Shown piece by piece: positions 24,022-32,271 of a stretch of DNA of 50,323 nucleotides (positions are counted from its first letter, which is position 1; every line of letters starts with the position of its first letter). The position numbers were made by a program, and so were the translations under genes. This DNA comes from Caldifarciminota bacterium SM23_42. GTDB taxonomy: Bacteria > Hydrothermota > Tepidihabitantia > SM23-42. The notes under the pieces were generated by a model, which made no database searches, had not been told where the DNA came from, and was given only the letters and a program-made list of their open reading frames with translations. The DNA is taken from the NCBI GenBank assembly GCA_001303785.1, contig LJUJ01000014.1:1-50323 (forward strand), read 5' to 3'.

Positions 24022-24966
24022 ATGGATATACACAAATTCTCCGAAAGAGATCATAGTAACTGGGAAGATTTCGTAGCACAAGCGAACAACGGAACGATAT
24101 TTCACAGCCTGGCATTCTTGAGCTACCATCCACCCGACCGCTTTCAAAACCATCATCTCATCATCAGGGACCGGAGCAACATCATCGCCGTATTCCCGGC
24201 GGTCGAAGATACCGACACGATAATCTCGCACCAAGGCGCATCCTACGGTGGATTCGTGTTCAAAGATAATCTCGGCATTCACACAATATACCTTATGGTT
24301 GAAAATGTAGTTCAGTATTTCAAAACAAAAGGCTATCGAAAAATAGTTCTCACGCAGCCCCCATTGATATACTACAAGAGTCCAAATCAGTATATCGATT
24401 TTGCATTGATGAAGAACGATTTCGTTTATCTGAAGAGAGACGTCACCGCAGTCATTCCGCTGGACAGTGCAGAACCACTTACGACCTTTCACAGTGATGC
24501 GCGCCGTTCAACAAAAAAGGCAATACGGGAAGGAGTGTGCGTTAGGATTTCCGACGACCTCCCTCATTTCTACGATATCCTCAAACATAATCTCGGCATG
24601 CGGCACAACGTTACACCCACTCACTCGTTGGAAGAACTACACAAGCTCAAGAAAATTTTTCCTGAAAAGATACTGTTGTTCGGTGCCTACATTAAAGAAA
24701 AAATGCTTGGAGGTATGGTAATATTCAAAGCAAACCCCAGAGTGATTCTTGCCTTCTACATCAGCCACCAGGACAAGTATCAGAATTATCGCCCGGTCAA
24801 TTTGCTCTTTTACGAAGTCATCAAATGGGGACGCACCCAGGGCTTCAAATACCTTGATCTTGGAACTTTCACCCTTAATATGGCACCTAACTGGGGTCTC
24901 GGCCGATTCAAGGAAAACTTTGCAGCGCGCGGCTTCCTGCGCGACACATATCAACTACTGGTTTAA
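24022..24966 (+). CDS. FemAB/GNAT-like aminoacyl- or acyltransferase
   Basis: 314 residues with two GNAT-like halves as in FemA/B/X enzymes, which add amino acids to peptidoglycan, and in related exopolysaccharide-system proteins. Support: WEDFVAQANNGTIFHSLAFL at the N-terminus, the ASYGGFVF motif, ARRSTKKAIREGVCVRIS in the middle, and KILLFGAYIKEKMLGGMVIFK followed by KYLDLGTFTLNM and GLGRFKENFAARG at the C-terminus. The length fits FemAB-related proteins. The substrate is unknown. It is a single gene in its own transcript. Confidence 0.75.
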   Translation: MDIHKFSERDHSNWEDFVAQANNGTIFHSLAFLSYHPPDRFQNHHLIIRDRSNIIAVFPAVEDTDTIISHQGASYGGFVFKDNLGIHTIYLMVENVVQYFKTKGYRKIVLTQPPLIYYKSPNQYIDFALMKNDFVYLKRDVTAVIPLDSAEPLTTFHSDARRSTKKAIREGVCVRISDDLPHFYDILKHNLGMRHNVTPTHSLEELHKLKKIFPEKILLFGAYIKEKMLGGMVIFKANPRVILAFYISHQDKYQNYRPVNLLFYEVIKWGRTQGFKYLDLGTFTLNMAPNWGLGRFKENFAARGFLRDTYQLLV

Positions 24967-25091
24967 TGGTTGGGGTTAGGATACTTGACACAAAATCGTC
25001 TACCGGTTCCGGTTGGGACGCTGGATATAAAATGAGATTGTCGATTCTCGATATTTGATTCGAAAATCGGATACAGTGGGGTAGCGAACAA

Positions 25092-26093
25092 TTGAAGCAA
25101 GATAAAATTCGATTAGGTCACGGCTCGGGCGGGCTGCTGATGTCAAAATTGATCAAGGACGTCTTACTGAAATACTTTGACAGCAAGATCCTGCAACGCC
25201 TCGAAGATGCAGCGGAACTGTCCAAGCCGAAAGATAAGCTCGCATTCACCACCGATTCGTATGTGGTCGACCCGATATTCTTCCCGGGCGGTGATATCGG
25301 CAAGCTTGCCATCTGTGGGACAATAAACGACTTGGCCATGAAGGGTGCGATACCGAAGTACTTGTCATTTGCCCTGATAATCGAAGAAGGCCTTGCTTTT
25401 TCCGATTTGGAGAAGATTCTCAAATCCGCTGCCCATGCCGCGAGAACAGCAGGCGTCAGCGTGGTATGCGGTGACACAAAAGTTGTTGAGAAGGGAAAAG
25501 CCGATAAGATATTCATAACGACCTCCGGGGTCGGCGTTATAAAGCGTGACTTGGGCAAAGAAAAAATTAGAGCCGGGGACCGAGTAATGATAAGTGGAAC
25601 CATTGGCGACCATGGCATCGCCATAATGAACGAACGACTGAAACTGGGCCTTGAGTTCAATGTAAAAAGTGATGTGGCTGCATTACACTCGCTCGCACGT
25701 AAGATTCTCGAAGCGGGCAGCGGTGTACATTTCATGCGCGATCCCACAAGAGGCGGTGTTGTCTCGGTTCTCAATGAGGCGGTCGATGGCACTGGGTTCG
25801 GCATAATGATTGACGAATGCGCCCTGCCGATCAAGAAACAGGTCAGGGGCGCAAGCGAGATCCTGGGCCTCGACCCGCTCTATATCGCTAACGAAGGCAA
25901 GCTTATCGCGATCGTCGACCGCAAGGATGCAACCAGCATTCTCAAGAAAACCAAATCCCATCCCTTCGGAAGAAACGCGGCAATTATCGGCGAAGTGTTC
26001 CGAGAACCCAAGGGCGTATGGCTAAGAACTAAGATCGGTGGCACCCACCCATTACTGCAATTAGAGGCTGAAGGCTTACCACGTATCTGCTGA
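25092..26093 (+). CDS. hypE: Hydrogenase maturation factor HypE (orphan)
   Basis: AIR-synthase-like ATPase that dehydrates the carbamoylated C-terminal cysteine to a thiocyanate, the source of the CN ligand of NiFe hydrogenases. 333 residues: LGHGSGGLLMSKLI, FTTDSYVVDPIFFPGGDIGKL, VVCGDTKVV, MRDPTRGGVVSVLNE, and the required C-terminal PRIC with Cys as last residue. The start is TTG at 25092 with a weak GGGG run upstream. No other hyp or hydrogenase gene lies within the window, and no clear promoter was identified in the preceding 125 bases. Confidence 0.95.
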   Translation: MKQDKIRLGHGSGGLLMSKLIKDVLLKYFDSKILQRLEDAAELSKPKDKLAFTTDSYVVDPIFFPGGDIGKLAICGTINDLAMKGAIPKYLSFALIIEEGLAFSDLEKILKSAAHAARTAGVSVVCGDTKVVEKGKADKIFITTSGVGVIKRDLGKEKIRAGDRVMISGTIGDHGIAIMNERLKLGLEFNVKSDVAALHSLARKILEAGSGVHFMRDPTRGGVVSVLNEAVDGTGFGIMIDECALPIKKQVRGASEILGLDPLYIANEGKLIAIVDRKDATSILKKTKSHPFGRNAAIIGEVFREPKGVWLRTKIGGTHPLLQLEAEGLPRIC

Positions 26094-26310
26094 ACGCTGA
26101 AACACAGAAAAAGACACAACACACCCCGAAGACACTGAGAAAGAAATAGCACTGAAACACATTAAACACTGAATACACTGAAGAAAAGAAGCACAGAAAC
26201 CAAAAAAACACTTAAAACATTGAACAGAGAAAGTACAGAAATACACTAAAGACTGAAGGTACTGAAATACTCTGATACTGAAAGCACTGAAGGTATTGAA
26301 GACACGCTAT
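26094..26310. repeat. Degenerate ACTGAA-type low-complexity tract
   Basis: Roughly 215 bases after hypE built from loose variants of CACTGAAACA (for example ACACTGAATACACTGAAG and GCACTGAAGGTATTGAAG), very poor in T on the plus strand. The repeats drift in length and spacing, so it is not a clean tandem array. No credible gene lies here; long frames on the minus strand are low-complexity Phe/Cys/Val strings. Confidence 0.7.
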
Positions 26311-26670
26311 CCCGATAGAGACATAAAAGCTGAATCCACGCCAGCCAACGCTGGCTGAAGACATGCTTCGCTGACCGAGTTACTTCCGACAAGCTCAAAG
26401 CATAGTCGCATGTTACCATTCCCCTCGCTGTACTCAAGACAAGCGAGCAGAGTCGATTCCGTTTTTACTCTAATATCTGATCTGGCTGCAGAAAACGAGA
26501 ATCCCGCGTCCGCGGGAGAACATCCCTGAAGCAGTCCTCCTCGACTCGCCACCTCTCGCTCGAAGAATAATCCTCCGCAGGGTGGTTCTGAAAAGCCATA
26601 ACACAAACCTTTCACCGTTCAAATTCAAATCTTGTCACTGGAAACAACATCACGGTACGATGCTGCATTC
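26311..26670. other. Non-coding region with many short palindromes
   Basis: No convincing gene. Local inverted repeats include CCAGC-4-GCTGG (near 26339) and CCCGCG-1-CGCGGG (near 26504), and GCGAG-rich motifs recur. The 102-residue minus-strand frame here has no family resemblance. It is not an FMN riboswitch: the conserved RFN motifs are absent despite the ribD gene downstream. Confidence 0.4.
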
Positions 26671-26698
26671 TTGACTTCACCATGGGTGCAGGTATAAT
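26671..26698 (+). promoter_or_regulatory. ribD promoter (near-leaderless)
   Basis: TTGACT (26671-26676), 16-base spacer, TATAAT (26693-26698), 12 bases to the ATG at 26711 and no ribosome binding site. Confidence 0.75.
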
Positions 26699-26710
26699 CC
26701 TAACAACAGT

Positions 26711-27769
26711 ATGCATAATACAACAGCATATGATGAAATGTTCGTGCAATATGCACTGTCGCTTGCCGCGAAAGGCAGCGGTCAGACCGGTATCAACCCC
26801 TTGGTCGGTGCCGTAGTTGTGAAGCAAGGGCGTATTGTTGGTCAGGGATTCCATCGAAAAATCGGTGAAGCACATGCTGAGGCGATCGCTCTTCAGCAAG
26901 CTGGCCGGCTGGCCCACGGTGCACAATTGTACGTCAATCTTGAGCCATGCTGTACGTATGGATACACACCGCCCTGCGTGAATGCCATTATCAAGGCGAG
27001 AATAAAGAGGGTCATTATCGCGGCTAGGGATCCAAATCCAGCGGTCAATGGCAAAAGCATCCAAATACTACGCAAGCACAATGTTCGGGTCGATGTAGAT
27101 ATCCTGCATGATCGGGCCAAGAAACTGAATCGCTGGTACCTGAAATATATCACGACAAAGATACCTTATGTGATATTGAAAATTGCGACAACCAAGAACA
27201 TGAAAATATCCGGATTCTCGACAAGGTACGTGACTTCAGAACCTGCACGACGTTATGTTCACGCGTTGCGCAGTCAGGTTGGCGCCGTGTTAATCGGAAT
27301 AAACACGTTACTTGTCGACAACCCCCTTCTTACCGATCGGTTGGTAGGTCGACACAATCCGGCTAGAATCGTCATCGACCCACATCTCAAGACGCCCCTG
27401 AATGCCGCGTTTCTTGAACCCAATGCCCGAAGGATAATACTCACGAAATCCGATGACAATCAGAAAAAGGTGGAGCAGCTAAAGAACACAGGCGTCGAAT
27501 TCGTATTTATGGAGGGCGATGACTATTCGACCATGGATCTGCTGAAGTCTATCAGTACGTTGAAGATCGGCTCGGTTCTCGTTGAAGGCGGTGGTGTAAC
27601 ATTTGATTACTTCTTGAAAGATAAGGCGTACGACGAATTATTCCTATTTGTCTCACCTACTACAACAGAAGACGGCATCGGCGTCGAAATCGACCAAAGC
27701 ATTATCGAAAAAAATAAGCCAAAACAGATAGGGGAGGATTTACTTTATCATGTTTACCGGAATAATTGA
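26711..27769 (+). CDS. ribD: Bifunctional riboflavin deaminase-reductase
   Basis: Carries out the deamination and side-chain reduction steps of riboflavin synthesis. 352 residues. The N-terminal cytidine-deaminase-like domain has the zinc site HAEAIAL and EPCCTYGYTPPC. The C-terminal reductase domain (~145-352) has KIATTKNMKISG, RSQVGAVLIGINTLLVDNP and VLVEGGGVTFDYFL. It overlaps ribE by 20 bases. No ribBA or ribH is in the window. Confidence 0.95.
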   Translation: MHNTTAYDEMFVQYALSLAAKGSGQTGINPLVGAVVVKQGRIVGQGFHRKIGEAHAEAIALQQAGRLAHGAQLYVNLEPCCTYGYTPPCVNAIIKARIKRVIIAARDPNPAVNGKSIQILRKHNVRVDVDILHDRAKKLNRWYLKYITTKIPYVILKIATTKNMKISGFSTRYVTSEPARRYVHALRSQVGAVLIGINTLLVDNPLLTDRLVGRHNPARIVIDPHLKTPLNAAFLEPNARRIILTKSDDNQKKVEQLKNTGVEFVFMEGDDYSTMDLLKSISTLKIGSVLVEGGGVTFDYFLKDKAYDELFLFVSPTTTEDGIGVEIDQSIIEKNKPKQIGEDLLYHVYRNN

Positions 27770-28304
27770 AGAAAAAGGAAGAATACTTGCAATTTCAAAA
27801 TCGAGGGTTCAAAAGATCACCATCAAGTCAAGCTTAAAGGTTCAAGAGGGAGACAGTATTGCTATCCAGGGCGTATGTCTTACCGTCACCACCCTACACA
27901 AGAATGGATTCGCCGTCGACGTCATGCGTCAAACGCGTGGTGTTACTACTCTTACCGCATGGCGCGCTGGTGAATACGTCAATCTTGAACGCGCCCTGCG
28001 CCTAGGTGACCGTCTCGGTGGGCACATTATGCTCGGTCACGTCGATGAGGTTGGCAAACTAGTCAGAACGAAATCCAACGCGTATTTTTTCGAAGCAAGT
28101 GAAAAGAACGCACCATATATCGTACCCAAAGGTTCGATTGCTATAAATGGTGTCAGCCTGACAATCTCATCTGTTACGAAAAATGTCTTCTCGGTTTCCT
28201 TGATACCTTATACGCTCAAACAAACGACTCTAGGAAATCTGCATACTGGTTCCCGAGTCAATATCGAATACGATTATCTCGCAAAACTGTTCAAGAAGAA
28301 TTAA
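27750..28304 (+). CDS. ribE: Riboflavin synthase alpha chain
   Basis: Dismutates two lumazine molecules to riboflavin. 184 residues, slightly short for the family (195-215). It has the MFTGIIEEKGRI start and two lumazine-binding repeats: GDSIAIQGVCLTV with RALRLGDRLGGHIMLGHVDEVG, and KGSIAINGVSLTISSV with VNIEYDYLAKL. The start overlaps the end of ribD; GGGGAGG lies about 10 bases before the ATG. Confidence 0.95.
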   Translation: MFTGIIEEKGRILAISKSRVQKITIKSSLKVQEGDSIAIQGVCLTVTTLHKNGFAVDVMRQTRGVTTLTAWRAGEYVNLERALRLGDRLGGHIMLGHVDEVGKLVRTKSNAYFFEASEKNAPYIVPKGSIAINGVSLTISSVTKNVFSVSLIPYTLKQTTLGNLHTGSRVNIEYDYLAKLFKKN

Positions 28305-28335
28305 CGCTTTAATATTGAGAAAAAAGTTAAAGACC

Positions 28336-30066
28336 CTAGTTTATCTGAATCTCGATTTTCCTTTCCGAATCCTTTAGAAAAAATCTAGAATTGTCCAGCT
28401 GCTCGAATATCATCTGCCGCAAGAGTGTATCGGCTCCAAGGGCGGGATACTCCAGCACCACGTCCTGTAGTGACCCTGAAGTCGAGAGCAAGCCGGCCAG
28501 CCGGATCGGCGTGGCCAAAGCGATGTGAGGTACAAACAACAAGAACGAATCCGTTGTCACAGTGGTCTGTATGTTTAATTTTCTAAGATTGGGCACTCCT
28601 TTATAACGCAATACCTCTATTTGCAGCGTATCAAGAAGAAAATCACCTGCTTCGGCAAAAACCGGCAATGGGTTGACTACCTTGATGAACTCCACACTGC
28701 TGCCGATCAGTGTATTATGTAGCGATAATCCCACTTGGAAATATACACTGTCCAGTCCAGTTTCTTTGTAGCATGTGAACTCGAACCTTCCATGTGAATC
28801 GGTCTTGCCTTGCCATATTGGTTCGACGGATTTTCGTTCCTCATACGATACCTTGTTGACAAAAAATTCGACCTGGTTCAACGGACTCCCGTTCAATATC
28901 ACCCAACCAACAACCGTAATGTCGGTATCGAGCGCTTCGTATCTTGTCCTCACATAATCGGTCCAATACTTGAATTGTCCAGGTATGCGGTAGCGCTTAC
29001 CTTCGATGATGTATCGGAGCCTATTGAAAATATCGTTATTACGCGGACCATGAGCGAGTATCTTGATTATTCTCTCTAGGCGATAATAATCCAAGCCTTC
29101 GATTATCTTCATGCGTAATATATCTCTGGCATGCCGGTTAAGCGTATCTTGTAAATCGAAGCTTCCAAAAGGGTAGAAAACATTCTGACGGTCACTGGAG
29201 AATTTGAACTGACCTTCGTCAAACGACAGCATCTGTCGATCATCGCGAGCCGCATAATAAACCGTGGCAATACCACGACGATAGTCATGGTACCGATAGC
29301 GTCGAGAGTCGTCGCGCATGATCATCAGCATCAGGGATAGAGCAATCGAGAGGCCAACCGGTGTCATGATACTAAGTAATGAACGCTCTCGAGGTGCCAG
29401 ACGAAGGAATTGTCGCTCGAATACAAAAACATAGAAAACCGACAGGCACATCAAGACCAGTAATGCAAGTAAAGGCATAGTGCTCAGGAAGTTGTTCACC
29501 AACGACATTCTATAGCCAAGCGCATGGAATAGAATCTGATATTTCAGCAACAGTAAGAGGTCGGCCAGGGTAATAACCACAATAATAAGCAGGAAGTTGC
29601 TCAAGGCCCACGCTCCGGCAACGAGATAATTTTGGCGAAAGAAAAACCGATTAGCCAAGAACAGTAATACTAGCAAGGCAACAAACGGCAACACACGCAG
29701 CTGATAGCTACTGATAGTCGTCGCATATCTGACCAAAGAGAAATATTCAATACCAAAGGGTAGAAATGGTAGTGCGACCAAAGACATCCAGATGAACATC
29801 TTGAATAATGTCTTAGCCAGCGGCTCGTCGTAGACAGCATTTCTGACAACAATAACATATGACCAGAGTAGTACGTAAAACAGAACAAAAATGCTTCCAT
29901 TGCCATAACCGCGCAGCATGTTAATCGGGAAGAGTACAATCCATACGAGATGAGTGTAAAGACCTGAATGGCTGTAGAACGGCCCCAGTGCCAGTCTTAA
30001 AAGCAATATTCCAAACAGCATCCCAAACAAACAGTTGAGTAATCTGAGTCTCTTCTTCCTTCTCAT
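28336..30066 (-). CDS. Polytopic membrane protein with C-terminal Ig/CNA-B-like domain, unknown
   Basis: 576 residues. About eight membrane segments in residues 10-250. A soluble part follows with a charged region (~250-380, SRRYRYHDYRRGIATVYYAARDD is shared between loop and start of domain), then a strand-rich domain (~385-450) of the kind that decorates surface proteins (VVGWVILNGSPLNQVEFFVN, GKTDSHGRFEFTCYKETG), and a final ~120-residue domain. No catalytic motif is recognised. A TATAAA box lies ~25 bases upstream. It is convergent with ribE and possibly cotranscribed with the VOC gene upstream (47-base gap). Confidence 0.6.
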   Translation of the reverse strand: MRRKKRLRLLNCLFGMLFGILLLRLALGPFYSHSGLYTHLVWIVLFPINMLRGYGNGSIFVLFYVLLWSYVIVVRNAVYDEPLAKTLFKMFIWMSLVALPFLPFGIEYFSLVRYATTISSYQLRVLPFVALLVLLFLANRFFFRQNYLVAGAWALSNFLLIIVVITLADLLLLLKYQILFHALGYRMSLVNNFLSTMPLLALLVLMCLSVFYVFVFERQFLRLAPRERSLLSIMTPVGLSIALSLMLMIMRDDSRRYRYHDYRRGIATVYYAARDDRQMLSFDEGQFKFSSDRQNVFYPFGSFDLQDTLNRHARDILRMKIIEGLDYYRLERIIKILAHGPRNNDIFNRLRYIIEGKRYRIPGQFKYWTDYVRTRYEALDTDITVVGWVILNGSPLNQVEFFVNKVSYEERKSVEPIWQGKTDSHGRFEFTCYKETGLDSVYFQVGLSLHNTLIGSSVEFIKVVNPLPVFAEAGDFLLDTLQIEVLRYKGVPNLRKLNIQTTVTTDSFLLFVPHIALATPIRLAGLLSTSGSLQDVVLEYPALGADTLLRQMIFEQLDNSRFFLKDSERKIEIQIN

Positions 30067-30113
30067 TATTTTAATGTTTATACTTTATAGTGCGTACCGT
30101 ATCCTTATATGGA

Positions 30114-30461
30114 TCAGAGACGAACCGGATCAAGAAAACACTGAAACTCCAAAATCCTCTCCTCGGGATCGTGTGCATAGAACTGATAGATACGGTACTT
30201 CTCGTTCATCCTGGGTGTTCCGTTTGCGACATTTTTCAATCTATCATACATGATATCAACCTCTTCGGTCGTGTCGTAAAAAAACGTAATCGTACCTGTG
30301 CGATCAACTTCCGAACGCTTGCAGAACCCTATGAGCAGGTTTTCATGTTTAAGAATAATACAGTCCCCCTGTCTCAACCATACCTGCATGTCGATCTTCT
30401 CGGTATAGAATGTCTCTACGTCTTCGATACACTGAGTCTTCAAGAATACTATGCCGGCCAT
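30114..30461 (-). CDS. VOC-superfamily protein (glyoxalase/bleomycin-resistance-like)
   Basis: 115 residues, one pair of beta-alpha-beta-beta-beta modules: FLKTQCIEDVETFYTEKIDM, an IILKHENLLIGF strand, TITFFYDTTEEVDIMYDRL, and YQFYAHDPEERILEFQCF at the end. The final Glu sits where the family has a metal ligand. Substrate unknown. It starts 64 bases after the saccharopine dehydrogenase-like gene, same strand. Confidence 0.8.
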   Translation of the reverse strand: MAGIVFLKTQCIEDVETFYTEKIDMQVWLRQGDCIILKHENLLIGFCKRSEVDRTGTITFFYDTTEEVDIMYDRLKNVANGTPRMNEKYRIYQFYAHDPEERILEFQCFLDPVRL

Positions 30462-30504
30462 CGTGTCGCTTACAAGAATGTCATTACGGGGGGTCGTTCA
30501 ACTA

Positions 30505-30540
30505 TGCATCCCGCTTTGCATCCCGCTATGCATCCGTGGC
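30505..30540 (-). repeat. Three 12-bp tandem units (TGCATCCCGCTA type)
   Basis: Plus strand units TGCATCCCGCTT, TGCATCCCGCTA and TGCATCCGTGGC. The array covers the stop codon of the gene that ends at 30526, so the last residues (ATDA) are repeat-encoded. A related GCATCCG cluster occurs at 38973-39026. Confidence 0.6.
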
Positions 30541-31761
30541 CACTTCGAGTATATCGATACTGCGCTTCTTCAATTCGTCGATGAAAATCTTGTACAGATC
30601 ACCTGTTACCGCATCCTCTGGGGCAATGATACCCTTTTCTTTTATCTCGCCCCTGCCGATCAGTCGCGCGGTAATCGCCATCGGGAAGCCGGTGACCCTC
30701 ATCATCGATGAGATGTCATTCGCAGTATCAGCCTCATCCCACATGAAATACTCAATCTTCACATTCTTACCATCTTTCTTTCCTTCCAAAGTATTATACA
30801 TGACACAAACATCGGTCTCGCCGGGATTTGGCAAGAGCTTCGGTGAGATCATCGACAGCAGAAATTCCCTGGGCACAATCTTGTGGTCCTTGAAATCAAC
30901 CGGATCAATATCGAGCATACCGCATTCCTTGAGCGTTTGCACACCCTGCCAGTGACCGGGCCAGCGCACGGTTTTTTCAGCGAATTCCTTGAGTTGGGTT
31001 CGGGTGAAAAGAAAACTGGGCATACCCGGAGTCACGGCGCATTCCAAATTCTCATCCTTGCCGAATTGCTTGAACCTAAACTTTTCGAGGTCGGTTGCCG
31101 CATCAACCTCAACAATCTTTCCGTCTTTTATCACGTTCAGTCTTATCACATATTCTCTAAGCACGTGTTCAAATGCCCACGTTATCATGTACCGCAGCGG
31201 ATGTTTCCAAGCAGCCTCTTTAGAAGGAATACCGCCGACTCTGGCGACGGCGCGCTCCGCGACATCCATTTTTCTGATACCATCACCCAGAGTTATATTA
31301 CTCAACCCGGGGGCGAATCCCATACCGTCAACGAACGTCACACCGTTCTCAGATGCCTTCTTGTGCAACCACTCACCGTATTCGCTCAGCTTCATACCTT
31401 CGGGGATCTCTAATCCTTCGGTCTCATAGGCATCCGGGGTGCGATGAAACTCCTCTATCGTGTCGACAATATTCAAACCAGCCTCGATTGCCAGATGTAC
31501 AGTCTTGTAGCTCGTCTGTCGGTTGGGCAATGTCAAAACACCAACATCATACTGCTTCATTAAGCCAATAGCCGCTTGCTTATCATTGATATCGAGTATA
31601 TGTGGAATCAACTTATCGCTACCGACCCATTGCTTGACCCTATCGAGTGTCTCCTTGTGCCTACCGACAAGGCCGATCGCTTCGACGTCCTTATCCCCTG
31701 CCAGGTCCCATGCGACCGCAGAACCGATCTTGCCTGAACCGCCAAAGACAAGAATTCTCAT
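30526..31761 (-). CDS. Saccharopine dehydrogenase-family NAD(P)-dependent enzyme
   Basis: 411 residues. Rossmann start MRILVFGGSGKIGSAVAWDL, then GLVGRHKETLDRVKQW and a later catalytic/dimer domain with GMGFAPGLSNITLGDGI, VGGIPSKEAAWKHPLRY, AVTPGMPSFLFTRTQLKEF and MMRVTGFPMAITARLI. These match bacterial saccharopine dehydrogenase-like proteins, which act on amino or carboxy-polyamine substrates; the real substrate is not readable. Start 31761 is fixed by AAGGAGGAAGT just upstream. Confidence 0.85.
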   Translation of the reverse strand: MRILVFGGSGKIGSAVAWDLAGDKDVEAIGLVGRHKETLDRVKQWVGSDKLIPHILDINDKQAAIGLMKQYDVGVLTLPNRQTSYKTVHLAIEAGLNIVDTIEEFHRTPDAYETEGLEIPEGMKLSEYGEWLHKKASENGVTFVDGMGFAPGLSNITLGDGIRKMDVAERAVARVGGIPSKEAAWKHPLRYMITWAFEHVLREYVIRLNVIKDGKIVEVDAATDLEKFRFKQFGKDENLECAVTPGMPSFLFTRTQLKEFAEKTVRWPGHWQGVQTLKECGMLDIDPVDFKDHKIVPREFLLSMISPKLLPNPGETDVCVMYNTLEGKKDGKNVKIEYFMWDEADTANDISSMMRVTGFPMAITARLIGRGEIKEKGIIAPEDAVTGDLYKIFIDELKKRSIDILEVATDA

Positions 31762-31897
31762 ACTTCCTCCTTCGATGTTATCTGTAAAGCAATTTGGACA
31801 CCAAGAAATACGCCTAATGGACCGCTGTACAAGTGATCCTTCCTTGCTCTGAACCAATCCCTACCGGTTGCAGTCAATATACCAATATAAGTCTATA

Positions 31898-31925
31898 ATT
31901 ATAGTAAAATATCGTGTGGTGTCAA
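31898..31925 (-). promoter_or_regulatory. Promoter of the saccharopine dehydrogenase-like gene
   Basis: Minus strand TTGACA (31920-31925), 16-base spacer, TATAAT (31898-31903). The leader is about 130 bases. Divergent from the rpsO promoter. Confidence 0.75.
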
Positions 31926-31952
31926 TTCCATTCGCTCTGATTGCGATTTCGC

Positions 31953-31980
31953 TTGACTTTTTTCAGAAAATGTGGATAAT
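31953..31980 (+). promoter_or_regulatory. rpsO-pnp promoter
   Basis: TTGACT (31953-31958), 16-base spacer, GATAAT (31975-31980). AAAGGAG at 31986-31992 precedes the rpsO ATG, so the leader is only ~13-15 bases. Confidence 0.7.
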
Positions 31981-32000
31981 ATCCTAAAGGAGAACCGATT

Positions 32001-32270
32001 ATGACTCTCGACAAGAGTAAAAAAGACGAAATAATACAGAATTTCAAAAGACACGGGAAAGACACCGGGTCGCCAGAAGTACAAATAGCCATACTAACTG
32101 AGCGGATCAAGAACCTGTCTGACCACCTTAAGCAATTTCCGAAAGACAAGCATTCGAGGCGTGGGCTGATCAAGATGGTGAATGATCGACGCCGTCACCT
32201 CAACTATTTGATGAAAAAGGACCGCAGCAAGTACCTACAGATCATTAAGACCCTAGATTTAAGAGGTTAG
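32001..32270 (+). CDS. rpsO: 30S ribosomal protein S15
   Basis: 89 residues, full length. Signature [36 protein letters not shown] is split across helices 2-3 of S15, followed by [16 protein letters not shown]. It binds 16S rRNA and starts platform assembly. The rpsO-pnp order is conserved in many bacteria. Confidence 0.98.
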   Translation: MTLDKSKKDEIIQNFKRHGKDTGSPEVQIAILTERIKNLSDHLKQFPKDKHSRRGLIKMVNDRRRHLNYLMKKDRSKYLQIIKTLDLRG

Positions 32271-32271
32271 T

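Noticed and set aside
24967-25091. Promoter for hypE from TTGACA near 24988
   Set aside because: No -10 hexamer at 15-18 bases; the TATAAA near 25026 is too far away.
26307-26615. 102-residue minus-strand open frame
   Set aside because: No ribosome site, no family resemblance, and the sequence is explained by palindromic non-coding DNA.
26311-26710. FMN riboswitch upstream of ribD
   Set aside because: None of the conserved RFN blocks is present, and the promoter lies immediately before ribD, leaving no room for a leader.
30505-30540. CRISPR-like array
   Set aside because: Units are 12 bp, directly adjacent and without unique spacers; no cas genes nearby.
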